The notes: generated by a model from the sequence alone, not told the origin. DNA of 64,000 bases from Ilyomonas limi (GCF_005233845.1 NZ_SZQL01000012.1:1-64000), one strand, 5' to 3'. Shown: positions 32,922 to 43,155, counted from the stretch's first letter. A program made the numbers and translations.

Positions 32922-34409
32922 TTAATACCGCAAAATGGCTGCCATAGGTGCATCTGCCGGCATTTCATTTTTTTCCAGCAGATATACTTCGCCACCGTTT
33001 GCCAGTGTTTTTACTACTGCATTGTCTATCAGGTGTTCGCCGCCCTCATCGGGGGTATTGTGTAGTTGCAATTTGTTATTTACCTCATCAAAAGTGCCCC
33101 ACAAATGTTCGCCTTTGGCAACAAACAAGTGCGATATCTGAGAATAATACGCCGCAGGTACAATATCTTCCACAATAGAAGTGGTTTTACTGGTAGCCGA
33201 ATTATTCATGTACAGTTCAAATGCCCGTTTTTTATTTTGTTCAAAATAGGGCTTCATCACTTCCATGGCATCCTTGTAAAGCTCATGTTTATCTTGACGT
33301 TCGCGGTTGCCGGTTAGTGCGTCGGGCCACACATTGTGGTAGTCGCACGCTTTGCGGTACATAGGAATTTCGTATTCCACACCAGCAAGCAACAGCGGTG
33401 CATTTTCTTTATTTAAAAGCTGATCCCATAAAGCATCATCTACTGCTTCAAAATATACCAGCATACTGTCCTTAGGTTCCGGGTTGCCGCCGCCAACACC
33501 ATGATAAACACCCTCCTGCGAATAACGTGGAGCTCTGGTGCCCGAGCTACCTGACCTAAAGGTAGTGGCATCAAGCCCCGACAGGCGTTTTACATCCTCC
33601 ATATCCTGCGGCAGATTCACATCCTTTACTACTTCTATATCCCATGCATCTGCCCTGAAGAGTTTCGCACATTTCTTAGCAATCACCAGTATATAAAAAT
33701 ATTCATTGCGCGTCATCAGCGGTATAAGTGGGGTTACATAAAACGTGGGTTCTATGGTTATACCTTCCACTATAGGTGCTGCTGGCATTTTAATGTATTT
33801 AAAATAGCCCTCCGCAATAAAAACCGCCAAACCTGGTGTCAAATCCATCCAAAAATCAAAATTGCGCAGCAGCTCGTAGCCGGGTTTCAGCAGGCGCTCT
33901 ACATGGCCCTGATCATGACCTTTATCGCCCAAACGGCGGGTAACTTCCTGCAACTGATTTTTAAAGTTGATAGGATCGAAACGGTTATTTACCTGCATAC
34001 CGGAGTTGTGCGTATCGAGATATATGGAGATAGTACAATCGGCTTTATAATTTGCCAGTTCCGAAAAAATTTCTTTGGTAAGAATGCCTGGCAGTTCTTC
34101 CGGCACTACCTCTACGCGCTCTTCTGTAAAGGTTTCATTAACCGTTTTATCACTTGCCTGAGTGTTCATTTTTCCTTTAAAGTTTTCTTCACCTTTACTG
34201 GTATTGCGGTTGGGATGCCGTATCCGTACAGAGGGGTCCAGCTCATCAGGGCCCACTGTATATTTTTCCGTCATTTCGAGGTATTCATCCAACTTTTCGG
34301 GTGGTGTAGCCGCCACGCCCAGCCCTTCTGATTTATTTACGCCCGATGGCATTCCCTTTCCCGGATGGAATGTGCCATTATCATCTTTTCCCATTGTTTG
34401 TTTTGCCAT
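32922..34409 (-). CDS. Bacterial archaeo-eukaryotic release-factor-like (baeRF) protein
   Basis: The 495-residue protein begins with a polar arm (residues 1-80, MGKDDNGTFHPGKG, GLGVAATPPEKLDEYLE). A folded region follows with the ISIYLDTH start typical of baeRF proteins near 125, a nuclease-like block (FYILVIAKKCAKLFRAD near 250) and a C-terminal domain ending ILRY. These eRF1-like proteins are predicted to act on ribosomes or in translation stress, without a known biochemical role in this phylum. A glycine-rich GVGGGNPEP loop lies near 310. The small gene upstream (34648-34824) repeats the N-terminal arm. The terminator at 32817-32846 follows. Confidence 0.72.
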   Translation of the reverse strand: MAKQTMGKDDNGTFHPGKGMPSGVNKSEGLGVAATPPEKLDEYLEMTEKYTVGPDELDPSVRIRHPNRNTSKGEENFKGKMNTQASDKTVNETFTEERVEVVPEELPGILTKEIFSELANYKADCTISIYLDTHNSGMQVNNRFDPINFKNQLQEVTRRLGDKGHDQGHVERLLKPGYELLRNFDFWMDLTPGLAVFIAEGYFKYIKMPAAPIVEGITIEPTFYVTPLIPLMTRNEYFYILVIAKKCAKLFRADAWDIEVVKDVNLPQDMEDVKRLSGLDATTFRSGSSGTRAPRYSQEGVYHGVGGGNPEPKDSMLVYFEAVDDALWDQLLNKENAPLLLAGVEYEIPMYRKACDYHNVWPDALTGNRERQDKHELYKDAMEVMKPYFEQNKKRAFELYMNNSATSKTTSIVEDIVPAAYYSQISHLFVAKGEHLWGTFDEVNNKLQLHNTPDEGGEHLIDNAVVKTLANGGEVYLLEKNEMPADAPMAAILRY

Positions 34410-34647
34410 ATTCTTCCTTTTAAGTGATTAAAAATTGTTGAATATGCTCTTGCGGAGCATTGATATTATACTATATTTTGCAAAGATTTGAACATCGTAG
34501 CCGTAAGCTCTGTTTTTGATATTGCATTTACCTATATAATAAAAAAATTAACGATAGCTGTTTATTTACAAACCACTTAGTGTACATTATTGGTTTGTAT
34601 CAAGCCTTTTTTATCTCTTCGTTTTTGCTGGTATTGCGGTTTGGATG

Positions 34648-34824
34648 CTACCGCTTGATTGAAGGCTGCAACTCATCGGCATTGGTTGTATATTTTCCCG
34701 TTGTTTCCAAATACTTATCCAGCTTTTCGGGCGGTGTAGAAGTAAAACCCAGCCCTTCGTCTTTGTTGATTCCCGATGGCTTTCCTTTACGAGGATGAAA
34801 GGTGCCATTTTGATCTTTGCCCAT
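34648..34824 (-). CDS. Small truncated paralogue of the baeRF-like N-terminal arm
   Basis: The 58-residue frame from ATG at 34824 reads MGKDQNGTFHPRKGKPSG, GLGFTSTPPEKLDKYLE and TTNADELQPSIKR. It matches residues 6 to about 63 of the 495-residue neighbour nearly position by position. An in-frame TAG ends it, yet the matching sequence resumes directly after the stop (HPNRNTSKNEE, as in the large protein) before a second stop. It is either a small stand-alone stress protein or the remnant of a partial gene duplication. The frame also extends upstream to 34893 without similarity. Confidence 0.5.
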   Translation of the reverse strand: MGKDQNGTFHPRKGKPSGINKDEGLGFTSTPPEKLDKYLETTGKYTTNADELQPSIKR

Positions 34825-35065
34825 ACCATATTTTATGTTATAAGGTACAATTAGCATACCAGCAAGGCGTGCCAAAAAGGATGTTGGCCGCATAGCAGGC
34901 TATAGTCTTGTTAAGTAGTTGGTAAAGTAAGATTTTGTAGCCGAGGAGCGCTGCTTTTTAAGAAAAGTGCTGCATTATGCACAAAGATTTGAGCGAAGAA
35001 GTAAAAATATATGTGGTGTTGAAAGTGAGTATAACTGAAGTGGTAACGGTATTTTTATGTTTCAT

Positions 35066-35479
35066 TTATTGATTATGAGAATCGTTATGTTTTGCTATCA
35101 ACCAGGTGAGAAAAAGAATGATTGTTGCTGCAAGCGCTGTAGTTGGTTGCATGTACGAAACGTAGCCAATAATAGAGACCTGGATAGCAAGCCAAAGTAG
35201 AACAATAATGCTGCAAATAAAAGCAGCTTTACCTGCCATATGGCTTCGCCTGAATACGGCAATTGAAGCAATAAGCGCTGAACCGCCAACAATCAGAAAG
35301 AGAAAAAGACCTGGTATAAAATAGTTGCGAAAGGGGCTACCTGCTAGCCATTCCAAAGGAATGTTCTTTGCACCTGACATGCCGTAGTACCCGCCTCCGA
35401 AAGCATTTAATGCTACAAAGCCAAGTAAGATGCCTAAGGTATAACGAGTAAGACTGTCTATAGGCTTTGATGTTTTCAT
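35066..35479 (-). CDS. Small integral membrane protein, hypothetical
   Basis: The 137-residue protein has four predicted membrane helices (about 12-30, 51-72, 83-104 and 113-130) with short loops and a hydrophilic HNDSHNQ tail. The helix pattern resembles small DoxX-like or DUF-type membrane proteins, but no family-defining motif is visible. It stands alone between the small arm gene and the ABC-F gene. Confidence 0.65.
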   Translation of the reverse strand: MKTSKPIDSLTRYTLGILLGFVALNAFGGGYYGMSGAKNIPLEWLAGSPFRNYFIPGLFLFLIVGGSALIASIAVFRRSHMAGKAAFICSIIVLLWLAIQVSIIGYVSYMQPTTALAATIILFLTWLIAKHNDSHNQ

Positions 35480-35621
35480 TATTGTAATGTACTACATCTT
35501 TAATACTATTAACCAGCAGTTGCAAGTTGAATAATCTTTGAGGTAAAAGTGGGAATATGTATCAGGAGCAGAGATGATTTAAATCAGTCTCCAAGTGTAC
35601 AATAAACTAAGGCAGGAAACA

Positions 35622-37217
35622 TTAAAAAGAAGACAGTTCAATCGTTCGCACTACCTGTATCTGCTCCAAAAAATAATCATCGTGCGAAACTACTATGAGT
35701 GTTCCCTGGTACTCATTGATAGCGGCTGTTAATATCTCTATGTTTTGAAGATCTAAATTATTGGTTGGTTCGTCCAATACTATGATATCCGGCGACTGAT
35801 TACTTATTGTAAGGCAACAAAGCATTAACCGCATTTTTTCGCCACCACTCAATGCACTGCAAGCCTTATCCCAATCTTCTTTTGTAAACAAAAAACGGCT
35901 GAGCCTGATTTTAATTTCGTGTTCCTGTAAGGCTGAAGTATTAAATCGTAGGGCTTGTTCATACACATTGAGTCTATCATCGATTAGTGAATAATCCTGA
36001 TCTATATACACCGATGTACTATGTGCCCTGTAAACGGTTCCGGTAGTGGGTTCTAATTTTCCCAGCATTATTTTTATCAAAGTAGTTTTGCCCGAACCAT
36101 TCAACCCTTTCAGGGCAACTCTTTCGCCGCTTACAATTTGTATGTTCAGGTTTTCATTCCAGAGTGATTGCAGGCTGTAGCTAAAATTGATGCCGGTAGC
36201 AGTGAATAATATTTTGCCTTTGTGCAATGCAGCATTATCAAAGCCAAACTTCATTTTATCTATCTCGGGCAGTTCTTTTCGCAGTGCTTGTAACTCCTGC
36301 GAAATGCCGCCTATCTTTTCTGCATGAACGCTTTTTATTTTGGATGTACTCTTCTCCGCGTTGTTTCTCAGTGTATTCAACATAATTGTTGGTGTTCCCG
36401 CTTTTTCCTGCTTTTTTCTTCCGCGCGCATCTAATTTTTGTTGCCGTTCTACTGTTTCGCGTTCTTTTTCTTTAGCTTTTCGCAAGGCTTTTTCTGTGCT
36501 TTTAATGTCTTCGTTCAATGCATTGTTTTCTATTTCCTTTTGCACTGCATAAAACTCATAATTGCCGCCATAAACCGTTATACCCCGCCTGCTTAACTCA
36601 CAAATAGTATCTAAAAGATTTAATGATTTTCTGTCGTGGCTTACAATCATCAAAGTGCTGGACGTAGATTGAACAAAGCTGTATAATAATTGCCTTCCTG
36701 CTGTGTCTAAATGGTTACTTGGTTCATCCAGTAAAACAAACTGGTGTTGGTGAATGGAGATGCCGGCGAGGAAAACTTTCGTTTTTTGTCCGCCGCTTAG
36801 GGTTTCCATTTTTTGTGTCAAATCCAAACCTTCCAGATGCCAGTAATGTAGCGCTGCTGTACAACGTTCTTCAATAGTCCAATCGTCATCGAGTATAGCA
36901 AGGTTAGCTTCCGTCACGTTGCCGTTAAGGATTGCTTTTAGCGCGTTGATTTTGTCCTCAATGCGTAAAGCCTGTGCAATGGTAAGGTGATTATATTGAC
37001 CAAAAATTTGTGGAACATAATAAGGCTTGGTTCCTATACTTAGCTGCCCGTCAGAAGGCTGTAATGCGCCTGCAATAATCTTCAGGAGGGTAGATTTTCC
37101 CACACCATTATTACCAATTAAAGCTAACTTTTCGTGATTATTGACTGTTAAATTGATGTTGCTGAACAACAACTCTTTATTCGGATGCAAATAAGCAATG
37201 TTTTGCAGAATAAGCAT
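35622..37217 (-). CDS. ABC-F family ATPase (ribosome-associated)
   Basis: The 531-residue protein has two ATP-binding domains on one chain. Walker A motifs are GNNGVGKST (about 35) and GLNGSGKTT (about 370); signatures are LSGGQ (about 141) and LSGGE (about 443); Walker B motifs precede DEPSNHLD and DEPTNNLD. A charged coiled linker rich in K and E (about 235-300) joins them, as in the P-site-reaching linker of ABC-F proteins. There are no membrane segments. Such proteins modulate stalled ribosomes, and some protect against antibiotics. The long linker leaves an antibiotic-resistance role possible, but sequence alone does not show it. Confidence 0.9.
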   Translation of the reverse strand: MLILQNIAYLHPNKELLFSNINLTVNNHEKLALIGNNGVGKSTLLKIIAGALQPSDGQLSIGTKPYYVPQIFGQYNHLTIAQALRIEDKINALKAILNGNVTEANLAILDDDWTIEERCTAALHYWHLEGLDLTQKMETLSGGQKTKVFLAGISIHQHQFVLLDEPSNHLDTAGRQLLYSFVQSTSSTLMIVSHDRKSLNLLDTICELSRRGITVYGGNYEFYAVQKEIENNALNEDIKSTEKALRKAKEKERETVERQQKLDARGRKKQEKAGTPTIMLNTLRNNAEKSTSKIKSVHAEKIGGISQELQALRKELPEIDKMKFGFDNAALHKGKILFTATGINFSYSLQSLWNENLNIQIVSGERVALKGLNGSGKTTLIKIMLGKLEPTTGTVYRAHSTSVYIDQDYSLIDDRLNVYEQALRFNTSALQEHEIKIRLSRFLFTKEDWDKACSALSGGEKMRLMLCCLTISNQSPDIIVLDEPTNNLDLQNIEILTAAINEYQGTLIVVSHDDYFLEQIQVVRTIELSSF

Positions 37218-37565
37218 AATTTCTTTCTTTAAAGGTGAATAATGATAGTCAACTGCCGGACAGTGTACTATCTGTTTTATCCGAAAGAAATTACATTTTA
37301 CATTGTACTATTTTTTAATTTGGGTTTACAAATATATAGAAAGGTCGTTTAATCCGGGCTTTATTCTGTGTAAGAGTTTATTTATAGGATATTTACACTA
37401 AAGAATACTATGATAGGTAAGTTTTAAAAATTGCAGTGCATTATCATAATATATTTCCTGCTAATATAAAAGGCTATGGAAAAGAGATCCTATAGAGCAA
37501 AAAACGAATTTTCAAACTGGTATAACATGCGGCATGCTTATTAAAAATAGATTATAAGAACAGCT
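37218..37565. other. 348-bp gap, upstream of ABC-F gene
   Basis: No gene was found. It contains the leader of the ABC-F gene and the 3' flank of the adenine deaminase gene, which points the same way. I see no clear attenuator, terminator or promoter match. Confidence 0.4.
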
Positions 37566-39209
37566 TTATATAAAAGAAAAAGTGTCACCATCAAACAAAC
37601 CTTTATCACTTAGTTTCAGATGCGGAATAACGAGTAGTGCCATAAAGCTCAGTGTCATAAATGGAGCCTGTAGAGGACTGCCTAATCTCTTTGCCATTGC
37701 AGTAATGGATGTATAATTTTCTGCTACTATATAGCCATCACTGGTGCTCATCAATCCGGCAACAGGTAAGGGTAATACCATTTGTTCATTGCCATCAACA
37801 CAGCTAATACCACCTTTGTTTTTAATTATTATGTTGATGGCATGTAACAAATCTTCATCGCTTACACCAACAGCAATAATATTATGACTATCATGCGCAA
37901 CAGAAGAGGCTATAGCACCCTTCCTCAGTCCAAAGTTTTTAATAAAACAGGTAGCTGCCGGCGCATCGCGATAGCGATTGACCACTGCCATTTTCAAAAC
38001 ATCAGTTTCGGTGTCGCTTATCAATAAATTATTTTCCGTCTTAGGCGATAGCCATCGTTTATTAGTGATCAATTCGCCATCCAATGCTTCTATTACAGGT
38101 ATTAATCCATCGTTATTAATGTAATTGTTTGCATGCATTTGCAAGGCTGCTATATCAATAGGTTTGCAGCTGAAATTATTAATAACCTCAGAAGTAGTTG
38201 TAGTAATTAAACTCTTGCCTCCTTCAGCTACTTTTTGTCCATTGATATATGTAGCTGTTGCTTCGAAAACTTTTAAATTATTAACTATAATAAAATCTGC
38301 TTTATCCCCTTCGCGCAACAGACCAACATCTAACGCATAATGTACAACAGGATTGATGCAAGCTGCCTGCAATACTTTAAACACATCAATACCCTTTGCA
38401 ACTGCTCTTGCACAAAGTATATTAATATGTCCCTGCACCAGGCTATCGGGATGCTTGTCATCGCTGCAAAACATAATGTTGTTGTAGTGTTCGTTCAACA
38501 GCGGTACTAATACTTCAAAATTACGGGCAGCACTGCCTTCGCGAATGATAATTTTCATGCCATATTGCAACTTATCTGTTGCTTCTTCAATAGTAAAACA
38601 TTCATGGTCGGTGCTAATACCGGCATCAATATATTGCTTTGCCTGGTCGCCACGCAAGCCGGGTGCATGTCCATCTACCGGCTTGTTAAGTGCTTTGGCG
38701 GCCGCTATTTTTTGCATCACTTTTTCATCTTTGTGCAACACACCGGGGAAGTTCATCATTTCGCTGAGGTAATGTATTTCATTGCGTAGTAATAACGCTT
38801 TCACATCTTTACTATCAAGCAAAGCACCAGCAGTTTCGTACACCGTTGCAGGCACACAACTCGGCGCGCCAAAATAGAATTTGAAAGGGACTTTTTTCCC
38901 ATCTTCAATCATATAATCTACACCAGCCATACCACATACATTGGCTATTTCATGCGGATCGCTTACTGTTGCTACTGTGCCATGCACTACTGCCAACCGC
39001 GCAAATTGTTGTGGCACCAGCATACTGCTTTCAATGTGCACATGACTATCTATAAAGCCAGGCAATAAATAAGGAAGCGTAGTTGCATCTGCATCTTTTG
39101 CTTCTGTTATGCTTTGTATACTATCATTTTCTACCGTAAGATGTACCGGGTAAATTTGTTGTTGAAAGATGTTTACGAAATTAGCGGTTATGGTAAATGA
39201 TGCTGGCAT
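37566..39209 (-). CDS. ade: Adenine deaminase (amidohydrolase)
   Basis: The start at 39209 ([15 protein letters not shown]) is preferred over an upstream in-frame ATG at 39293, because the family N-terminus begins here. The amidohydrolase core has the HxH metal motif DSHVHIESS and further ligands in DGHAPG, STDHECF and SDDKHPD. The C-terminal domain has the family block [12 protein letters not shown]. It hydrolyses adenine to hypoxanthine and ammonia in purine salvage, using a dinuclear metal centre. The length of about 547 residues is normal. It stands alone downstream of the phosphate transport operon, separated by a strong terminator. Confidence 0.93.
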   Translation of the reverse strand: MPASFTITANFVNIFQQQIYPVHLTVENDSIQSITEAKDADATTLPYLLPGFIDSHVHIESSMLVPQQFARLAVVHGTVATVSDPHEIANVCGMAGVDYMIEDGKKVPFKFYFGAPSCVPATVYETAGALLDSKDVKALLLRNEIHYLSEMMNFPGVLHKDEKVMQKIAAAKALNKPVDGHAPGLRGDQAKQYIDAGISTDHECFTIEEATDKLQYGMKIIIREGSAARNFEVLVPLLNEHYNNIMFCSDDKHPDSLVQGHINILCARAVAKGIDVFKVLQAACINPVVHYALDVGLLREGDKADFIIVNNLKVFEATATYINGQKVAEGGKSLITTTTSEVINNFSCKPIDIAALQMHANNYINNDGLIPVIEALDGELITNKRWLSPKTENNLLISDTETDVLKMAVVNRYRDAPAATCFIKNFGLRKGAIASSVAHDSHNIIAVGVSDEDLLHAINIIIKNKGGISCVDGNEQMVLPLPVAGLMSTSDGYIVAENYTSITAMAKRLGSPLQAPFMTLSFMALLVIPHLKLSDKGLFDGDTFSFI

Positions 39210-39369
39210 ATAAAAATGTTCTGTTGAATAAATATTCGGGTGCAAACTACAGTATAAATATTTTTCTGTAGAAATTAGTAACCTGAAAAGCACACTTCGA
39301 AAGTGCTAAGGTGCAAAGTGTTGCAGAAAATAATTTATATATTTTATTTATCTCCTGCTTTCGCAGTAA

Positions 39370-39405
39370 ATAAAAAACAAAAAGGCTGTCTTAGACAAGA
39401 CAGCC
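39370..39405 (-). terminator. Terminator of the pst-like operon
   Basis: On the minus strand ggctgtctt and aagacagcc (39397-39405 and 39384-39392) form a 9-bp perfect stem with a 4-base loop, followed by a T-rich tract. It lies 34 bp beyond the pstB stop. Confidence 0.85.
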
Positions 39406-39438
39406 GGTTTTGCTCAAACGTACACCCCAGATGTAGGA

Positions 39439-40242
39439 TTAGTGTCCTACTCTCATGTATTCTTTAAGAATATCTGTTTGTGGATTTTCAAAAATATCAG
39501 CGGCATTGCCATGCTCTATTATTTCGCCATAATACATAAACACTACGTAATCCGCCAATCTTTTTGCCTGCCTTAGAATATGTGTTACCATGATGATGGT
39601 GTAATCATCCTTTAGTTTGCTAAACTGTTCTTCTATCACGCGGCTGCTAATGGGATCAAGCGCCGAAGTAGGTTCATCTGCCAAAATAATTTCAGGTTCT
39701 ACTGCCAGCCCGCGTGCAAGGCACAAGCGTTGCTGCTGACCAATAGATAAGCGTTGGGCACTGCTTTTTAAACGGTCTTTTACTTCATCCCAAAGGGCTA
39801 CTTCGCGCAGATGTTTTTCTACCTTTTCGGCAATAACATTTTTATCACGCACACCTTTTAGTTTCAAGCCATAAGCAATGTTATCATAAATGCTCATGGG
39901 TAAAGGATAAGGACGCTGCATTACCAGTCCCATCTTTTGTCTGATCTCTGTAATGCGGTTGCGCTCGGTTAAAATATTTTGTCCATCTATTTCAATGGTG
40001 CCATCTAATCTTAATTCACTGTACAAATCTGTCAGGCGGTTCATGCACTTGAGCAGTGTGGTTTTGCCGCAGCCGGATGGACCAAGCAATACAGTGATTT
40101 TATTTTTAGGAATGGTAATATTGATGTTCTTTAAAATATGTGCCGATTTGCTATACACATTCAGATTGCTGATGTTCATTATCGGCACTTCGGTGGTAAT
40201 ATGTTCTACTCTTTTTTCTGCAGTTACTATTGCTGTTTTCAT
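39439..40242 (-). CDS. pstB: Phosphate ABC transporter ATP-binding protein
   Basis: The 267-residue ATPase has Walker A GPSGCGKTT, the Q-loop MQRPYPLP, Walker B ILADEPTSALD and the switch H in VTHILRQA. The signature reads LSIGQQQR rather than the usual LSGGQQQR. An extra 20-residue lead precedes the core. It powers PstC/PstA. It is the last gene of the run, 64 bp after pstA, and no phoU follows in the window. The phosphate label rests on the PstB type; the true anion might differ given the Rrf2 regulator upstream. Confidence 0.92.
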   Translation of the reverse strand: MKTAIVTAEKRVEHITTEVPIMNISNLNVYSKSAHILKNINITIPKNKITVLLGPSGCGKTTLLKCMNRLTDLYSELRLDGTIEIDGQNILTERNRITEIRQKMGLVMQRPYPLPMSIYDNIAYGLKLKGVRDKNVIAEKVEKHLREVALWDEVKDRLKSSAQRLSIGQQQRLCLARGLAVEPEIILADEPTSALDPISSRVIEEQFSKLKDDYTIIMVTHILRQAKRLADYVVFMYYGEIIEHGNAADIFENPQTDILKEYMRVGH

Positions 40243-40306
40243 GTTGGTTCATTTAAAATTTGGAGGAATTCTCTCTCTCCGCTTATGGAAAAGAGGCGGG
40301 ATAAGG

Positions 40307-41143
40307 TTATTTTTTTCGGTATAACAATCTTGCGGTAATACTGATGATTAATACAATAAATGTGAGCACGATGGCTGCAGCAAATGCTCTGTTTTGTACC
40401 TCTTCAATAGGCGAGCTTAATTGAAAGAAAATAGAAAGCGGTAAGGTTGCGGCCGGATCACTCAATTTCTCCGGCACATGATCGGTATAGCCGGCAGTAA
40501 ACAGCACCGAAGCAGCATCGCCAATACCTCTGCCAAAGGCTAATAAAATGGCTGTTGCAAAGCCAGGCAAAGCCTGCCGGAAAAAAATTTTAAAAGCGGT
40601 TTCTGTTTTGGTAGAACCTAATGAATACGCTGCTTCCTGCAAACCTTTTGGAATGGTCATCAGCACTTCGTCCATTGCTCTTATCATAATAGGTGAAATG
40701 AGTGCTGCTACTGTTACAATGCCTGCTCCCAATGAATTGCGCATGCCCATATACATCAGCAGGATAAAACCAAAGGCACCAAAAACAATAGAAGGTACAC
40801 CCCATAACACATCCAGAAAAAAGCGAATGCCGATGAGTGTACGTGGATATTTGATTAAATAAATATTGATGAACAGCGCAACCGGCAGGCTAATAATAAA
40901 AGCTAACACGGTAGCGCCAATCGCCAGGTACAACGAGCCAACAATAGCATTGAAAATACCGCCGCCGCCACCCATATAAAAGCCACCTTTGGGCTCCTGC
41001 GTCAATACTTCCCACGATAAGGCGGAAGCACCTTTTGCAATAATGCTATATACAATGTGTATTAATACAAGAATAATTAATACAGATACAATAGCCGATA
41101 AATATTTAAAAAAGCTTTCTTCCAGCTTGCGGTTAAGTGTCAT
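40307..41143 (-). CDS. pstA: Phosphate ABC transporter permease PstA
   Basis: The 278-residue permease has six predicted membrane helices and the EAA-type loop MTIPKGLQEAAYSLGSTK (about 170-187) that contacts the ATPase. Its start codon overlaps the pstC stop by four bases (ATGA), which shows translational coupling. It forms the transmembrane channel with PstC in the inner membrane. Confidence 0.92.
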   Translation of the reverse strand: MTLNRKLEESFFKYLSAIVSVLIILVLIHIVYSIIAKGASALSWEVLTQEPKGGFYMGGGGGIFNAIVGSLYLAIGATVLAFIISLPVALFINIYLIKYPRTLIGIRFFLDVLWGVPSIVFGAFGFILLMYMGMRNSLGAGIVTVAALISPIMIRAMDEVLMTIPKGLQEAAYSLGSTKTETAFKIFFRQALPGFATAILLAFGRGIGDAASVLFTAGYTDHVPEKLSDPAATLPLSIFFQLSSPIEEVQNRAFAAAIVLTFIVLIISITARLLYRKK

Positions 41144-42024
41144 ATTGCTTCGGATTTATAGATGATGTAGCGGAAAATAACATTGATGGTAATAATGATG
41201 ATAAAGAGTAACAACGAGCCAAACATTAAGGCAGAATCATACGTTGGAATAGACATCATTTCTCCATAATTATTGGCAACTAAAGCAGGAAGCGGATAAC
41301 CTGCATCAAATACCGATGCCGGCACCTGCACCACATTGCCAATCACCATCATTACGGCAATGGTTTCGCCCAATGCTTTGGAAAAGCCCAGCCCGTAAGC
41401 TGAGATAATGCCCGTTGCACCCTTACGCAAAAACACATACTTAATGGTTTCCCATTTAGTTGCACCCAATGATAAAGAGGCTTCGCCCAACTCCACCGGC
41501 ACTTGGCGAAAGACTTCCAATATCATGTTGAGTATGTAAGGAATACTCATTACGCTTAGTACAAGGGCCCCGGCAAGAATGCTATAGCCCAGTGATTCAT
41601 TGTGAAACATAGGAGCAATAATATCTGCCACCAGCGGCACTATTACCAACACCCCCCACACGCCATATACTACTGATGGAATACCGGCTAAGATGTCTAT
41701 TACCGGGCGCATAACTTTAAGCATCCACGTGGGTGCAAACTGGGTAAGAAAAATAGCAGCCAGCAGGCACAACGGCATAGAAATAATCAATGCCACTACC
41801 GTAACCCAAAGCGAACTGAGAATAAAAGGCCAAAAGCCAAACTGGCTCTCGCTGGGGCTCCAGTCTTGCGAAAAGATGAGTGAACCTAAAGCATGCGTAA
41901 GCCAGAGATCGCTGGACTTTATCACTAGTCCTAATCCTATTGCCAATGGTAGCAAGAGCAAAACAGACAGGCATAGTACCATCCATCGGGAAGAAAGTTT
42001 GTCTATGAATAATCGTTTAGTCAT
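41140..42024 (-). CDS. pstC: Phosphate ABC transporter permease PstC
   Basis: The 294-residue permease has six membrane helices and the EAA-like loop QVPVELGEASLSLGATK (about 175-192). The first helix follows a short basic N-terminus (MTKRLFIDKLSSRW). It partners PstA and is separated from the upstream pstS by a 129-bp gap with a 20-bp inverted repeat, which could lower its expression relative to the binding proteins. Confidence 0.92.
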   Translation of the reverse strand: MTKRLFIDKLSSRWMVLCLSVLLLLPLAIGLGLVIKSSDLWLTHALGSLIFSQDWSPSESQFGFWPFILSSLWVTVVALIISMPLCLLAAIFLTQFAPTWMLKVMRPVIDILAGIPSVVYGVWGVLVIVPLVADIIAPMFHNESLGYSILAGALVLSVMSIPYILNMILEVFRQVPVELGEASLSLGATKWETIKYVFLRKGATGIISAYGLGFSKALGETIAVMMVIGNVVQVPASVFDAGYPLPALVANNYGEMMSIPTYDSALMFGSLLLFIIIITINVIFRYIIYKSEAI

Positions 42025-42070
42025 GGTTTATAAAAGGTTTGTTTGAGCAAGTATTATGAGTGGTGTGTTT

Positions 42071-42154
42071 GTGAATGGTGAATTGTCAATCAGAAGTGAT
42101 AAACAGATACTAAAGTCAATATTCACCATCCAATATTGACAATTCACGATTCAC
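42071..42154. repeat. Intra-operon inverted repeat between pstS and pstC
   Basis: The 20-bp arm at 42071-42090 and the arm at 42135-42154 are complementary at 19 of 20 positions. A second inner pair, gtcaatatt (42115-42123) and aatattgac (42132-42140), also matches. The repeat begins directly at the pstS stop codon. It can fold as mRNA and may protect the upstream message or attenuate pstCAB. Confidence 0.7.
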
Positions 42155-43125
42155 TATTTCAATTTGTTTATTTGTTCGCTGATTACATTTTGCGGCAGCG
42201 GCACATAACCAGCCGATTGCACTAATTGTTGTCCGTCTTTTAATACCCAGTTAAAAAAGTCAAGCACTTCTTTTTTAACCGGTTTGCCTTTAGTAACAAA
42301 GTATAAATCGCGGGCAGGTGGTGCGGGATATTTACCATCATTTACCGCTTTTAAAAAAGTGTTCAAATCGCCATAGCTTTTTTCATCCGCATCTATTTTG
42401 CCATTGCCATTTACATCTATCGGCACGGCTTCAATACCCGGAATCTGTTTGCCTGTTTTGATATTATACAAAAACAAAGTATTGTTATAGCCAATGCCGT
42501 TTTTGTCTTTCTTTACTGCATCCGAAACACCCGGATCGCCGTTCATACCCAAGCCTTTAAGATTTTCTTGTTTTTTGCCAAAAAAAGCCGCCCACGAATC
42601 GGCAGCGCCCGACGCATCCGAGCGGGTAAACACATCTATTTTTGCTCCTTTGCCATTTTTTATACTCAACAAATCGTCCCATGTTTTTACTGATTGATCA
42701 ACAAAAATGGCTTTAAACTGATCTTTGGTGATACCGCGTTCGCGTATAGTATTGATGTATGGGTTGGCCGGATTGATAGTTGGTATTACGGCATCTTTGC
42801 AAAGCGCTATATACCATACACCTTTGCTTTTTTCCACATCGGTTATTTCTCTCGAAAACATACCTATATCCACCGCACCGGTGAGCGCGTCTGTCATACC
42901 TTTGCCAGCACCGCCGGCTTGTATATCAAAGCGTACATCAGGATGCATTTTGTTGTATGCTTCTGCCCATTTTTGTGCTAAAGGATATAAGGCAAATGCC
43001 CCGGAAAAAGAGATAGACACTTGTTGTTGCTCAGTTTCTTTCGAGCTGTTTGCGTCCTCATTTCTTCCGCAGGAAGCGAAGAGGAGGAGTGCCGGAATAA
43101 GTAATAAATGTTTTGTTGTTTTCAT
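42154..43125 (-). CDS. pstS: PstS-like substrate-binding lipoprotein 1
   Basis: The 323-residue protein has a lipoprotein signal (LLLFASCG, cysteine 19) and a PstS-type fold. The anion-site blocks are SFSGAFALYP (about 39-48), QAGGAGKG (about 69-76) and DASGAADSWAAFFG (about 170-183). Residues 237-248 (DVNGNGKIDADE) form a textbook EF-hand calcium loop, which is unusual within this family. It binds the substrate on the outer face of the inner membrane. A near-identical paralogue lies 70 bp upstream, so the pair is a tandem duplication. Confidence 0.88.
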   Translation of the reverse strand: MKTTKHLLLIPALLLFASCGRNEDANSSKETEQQQVSISFSGAFALYPLAQKWAEAYNKMHPDVRFDIQAGGAGKGMTDALTGAVDIGMFSREITDVEKSKGVWYIALCKDAVIPTINPANPYINTIRERGITKDQFKAIFVDQSVKTWDDLLSIKNGKGAKIDVFTRSDASGAADSWAAFFGKKQENLKGLGMNGDPGVSDAVKKDKNGIGYNNTLFLYNIKTGKQIPGIEAVPIDVNGNGKIDADEKSYGDLNTFLKAVNDGKYPAPPARDLYFVTKGKPVKKEVLDFFNWVLKDGQQLVQSAGYVPLPQNVISEQINKLK

Positions 43126-43155
43126 GTTCAGTTACGTTTGAGTTGGTGATAAATG

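Noticed and set aside
35622-37217. ABC-F gene as an antibiotic resistance gene
   Set aside because: The family has many housekeeping members, and no resistance-specific feature or mobile context was visible.
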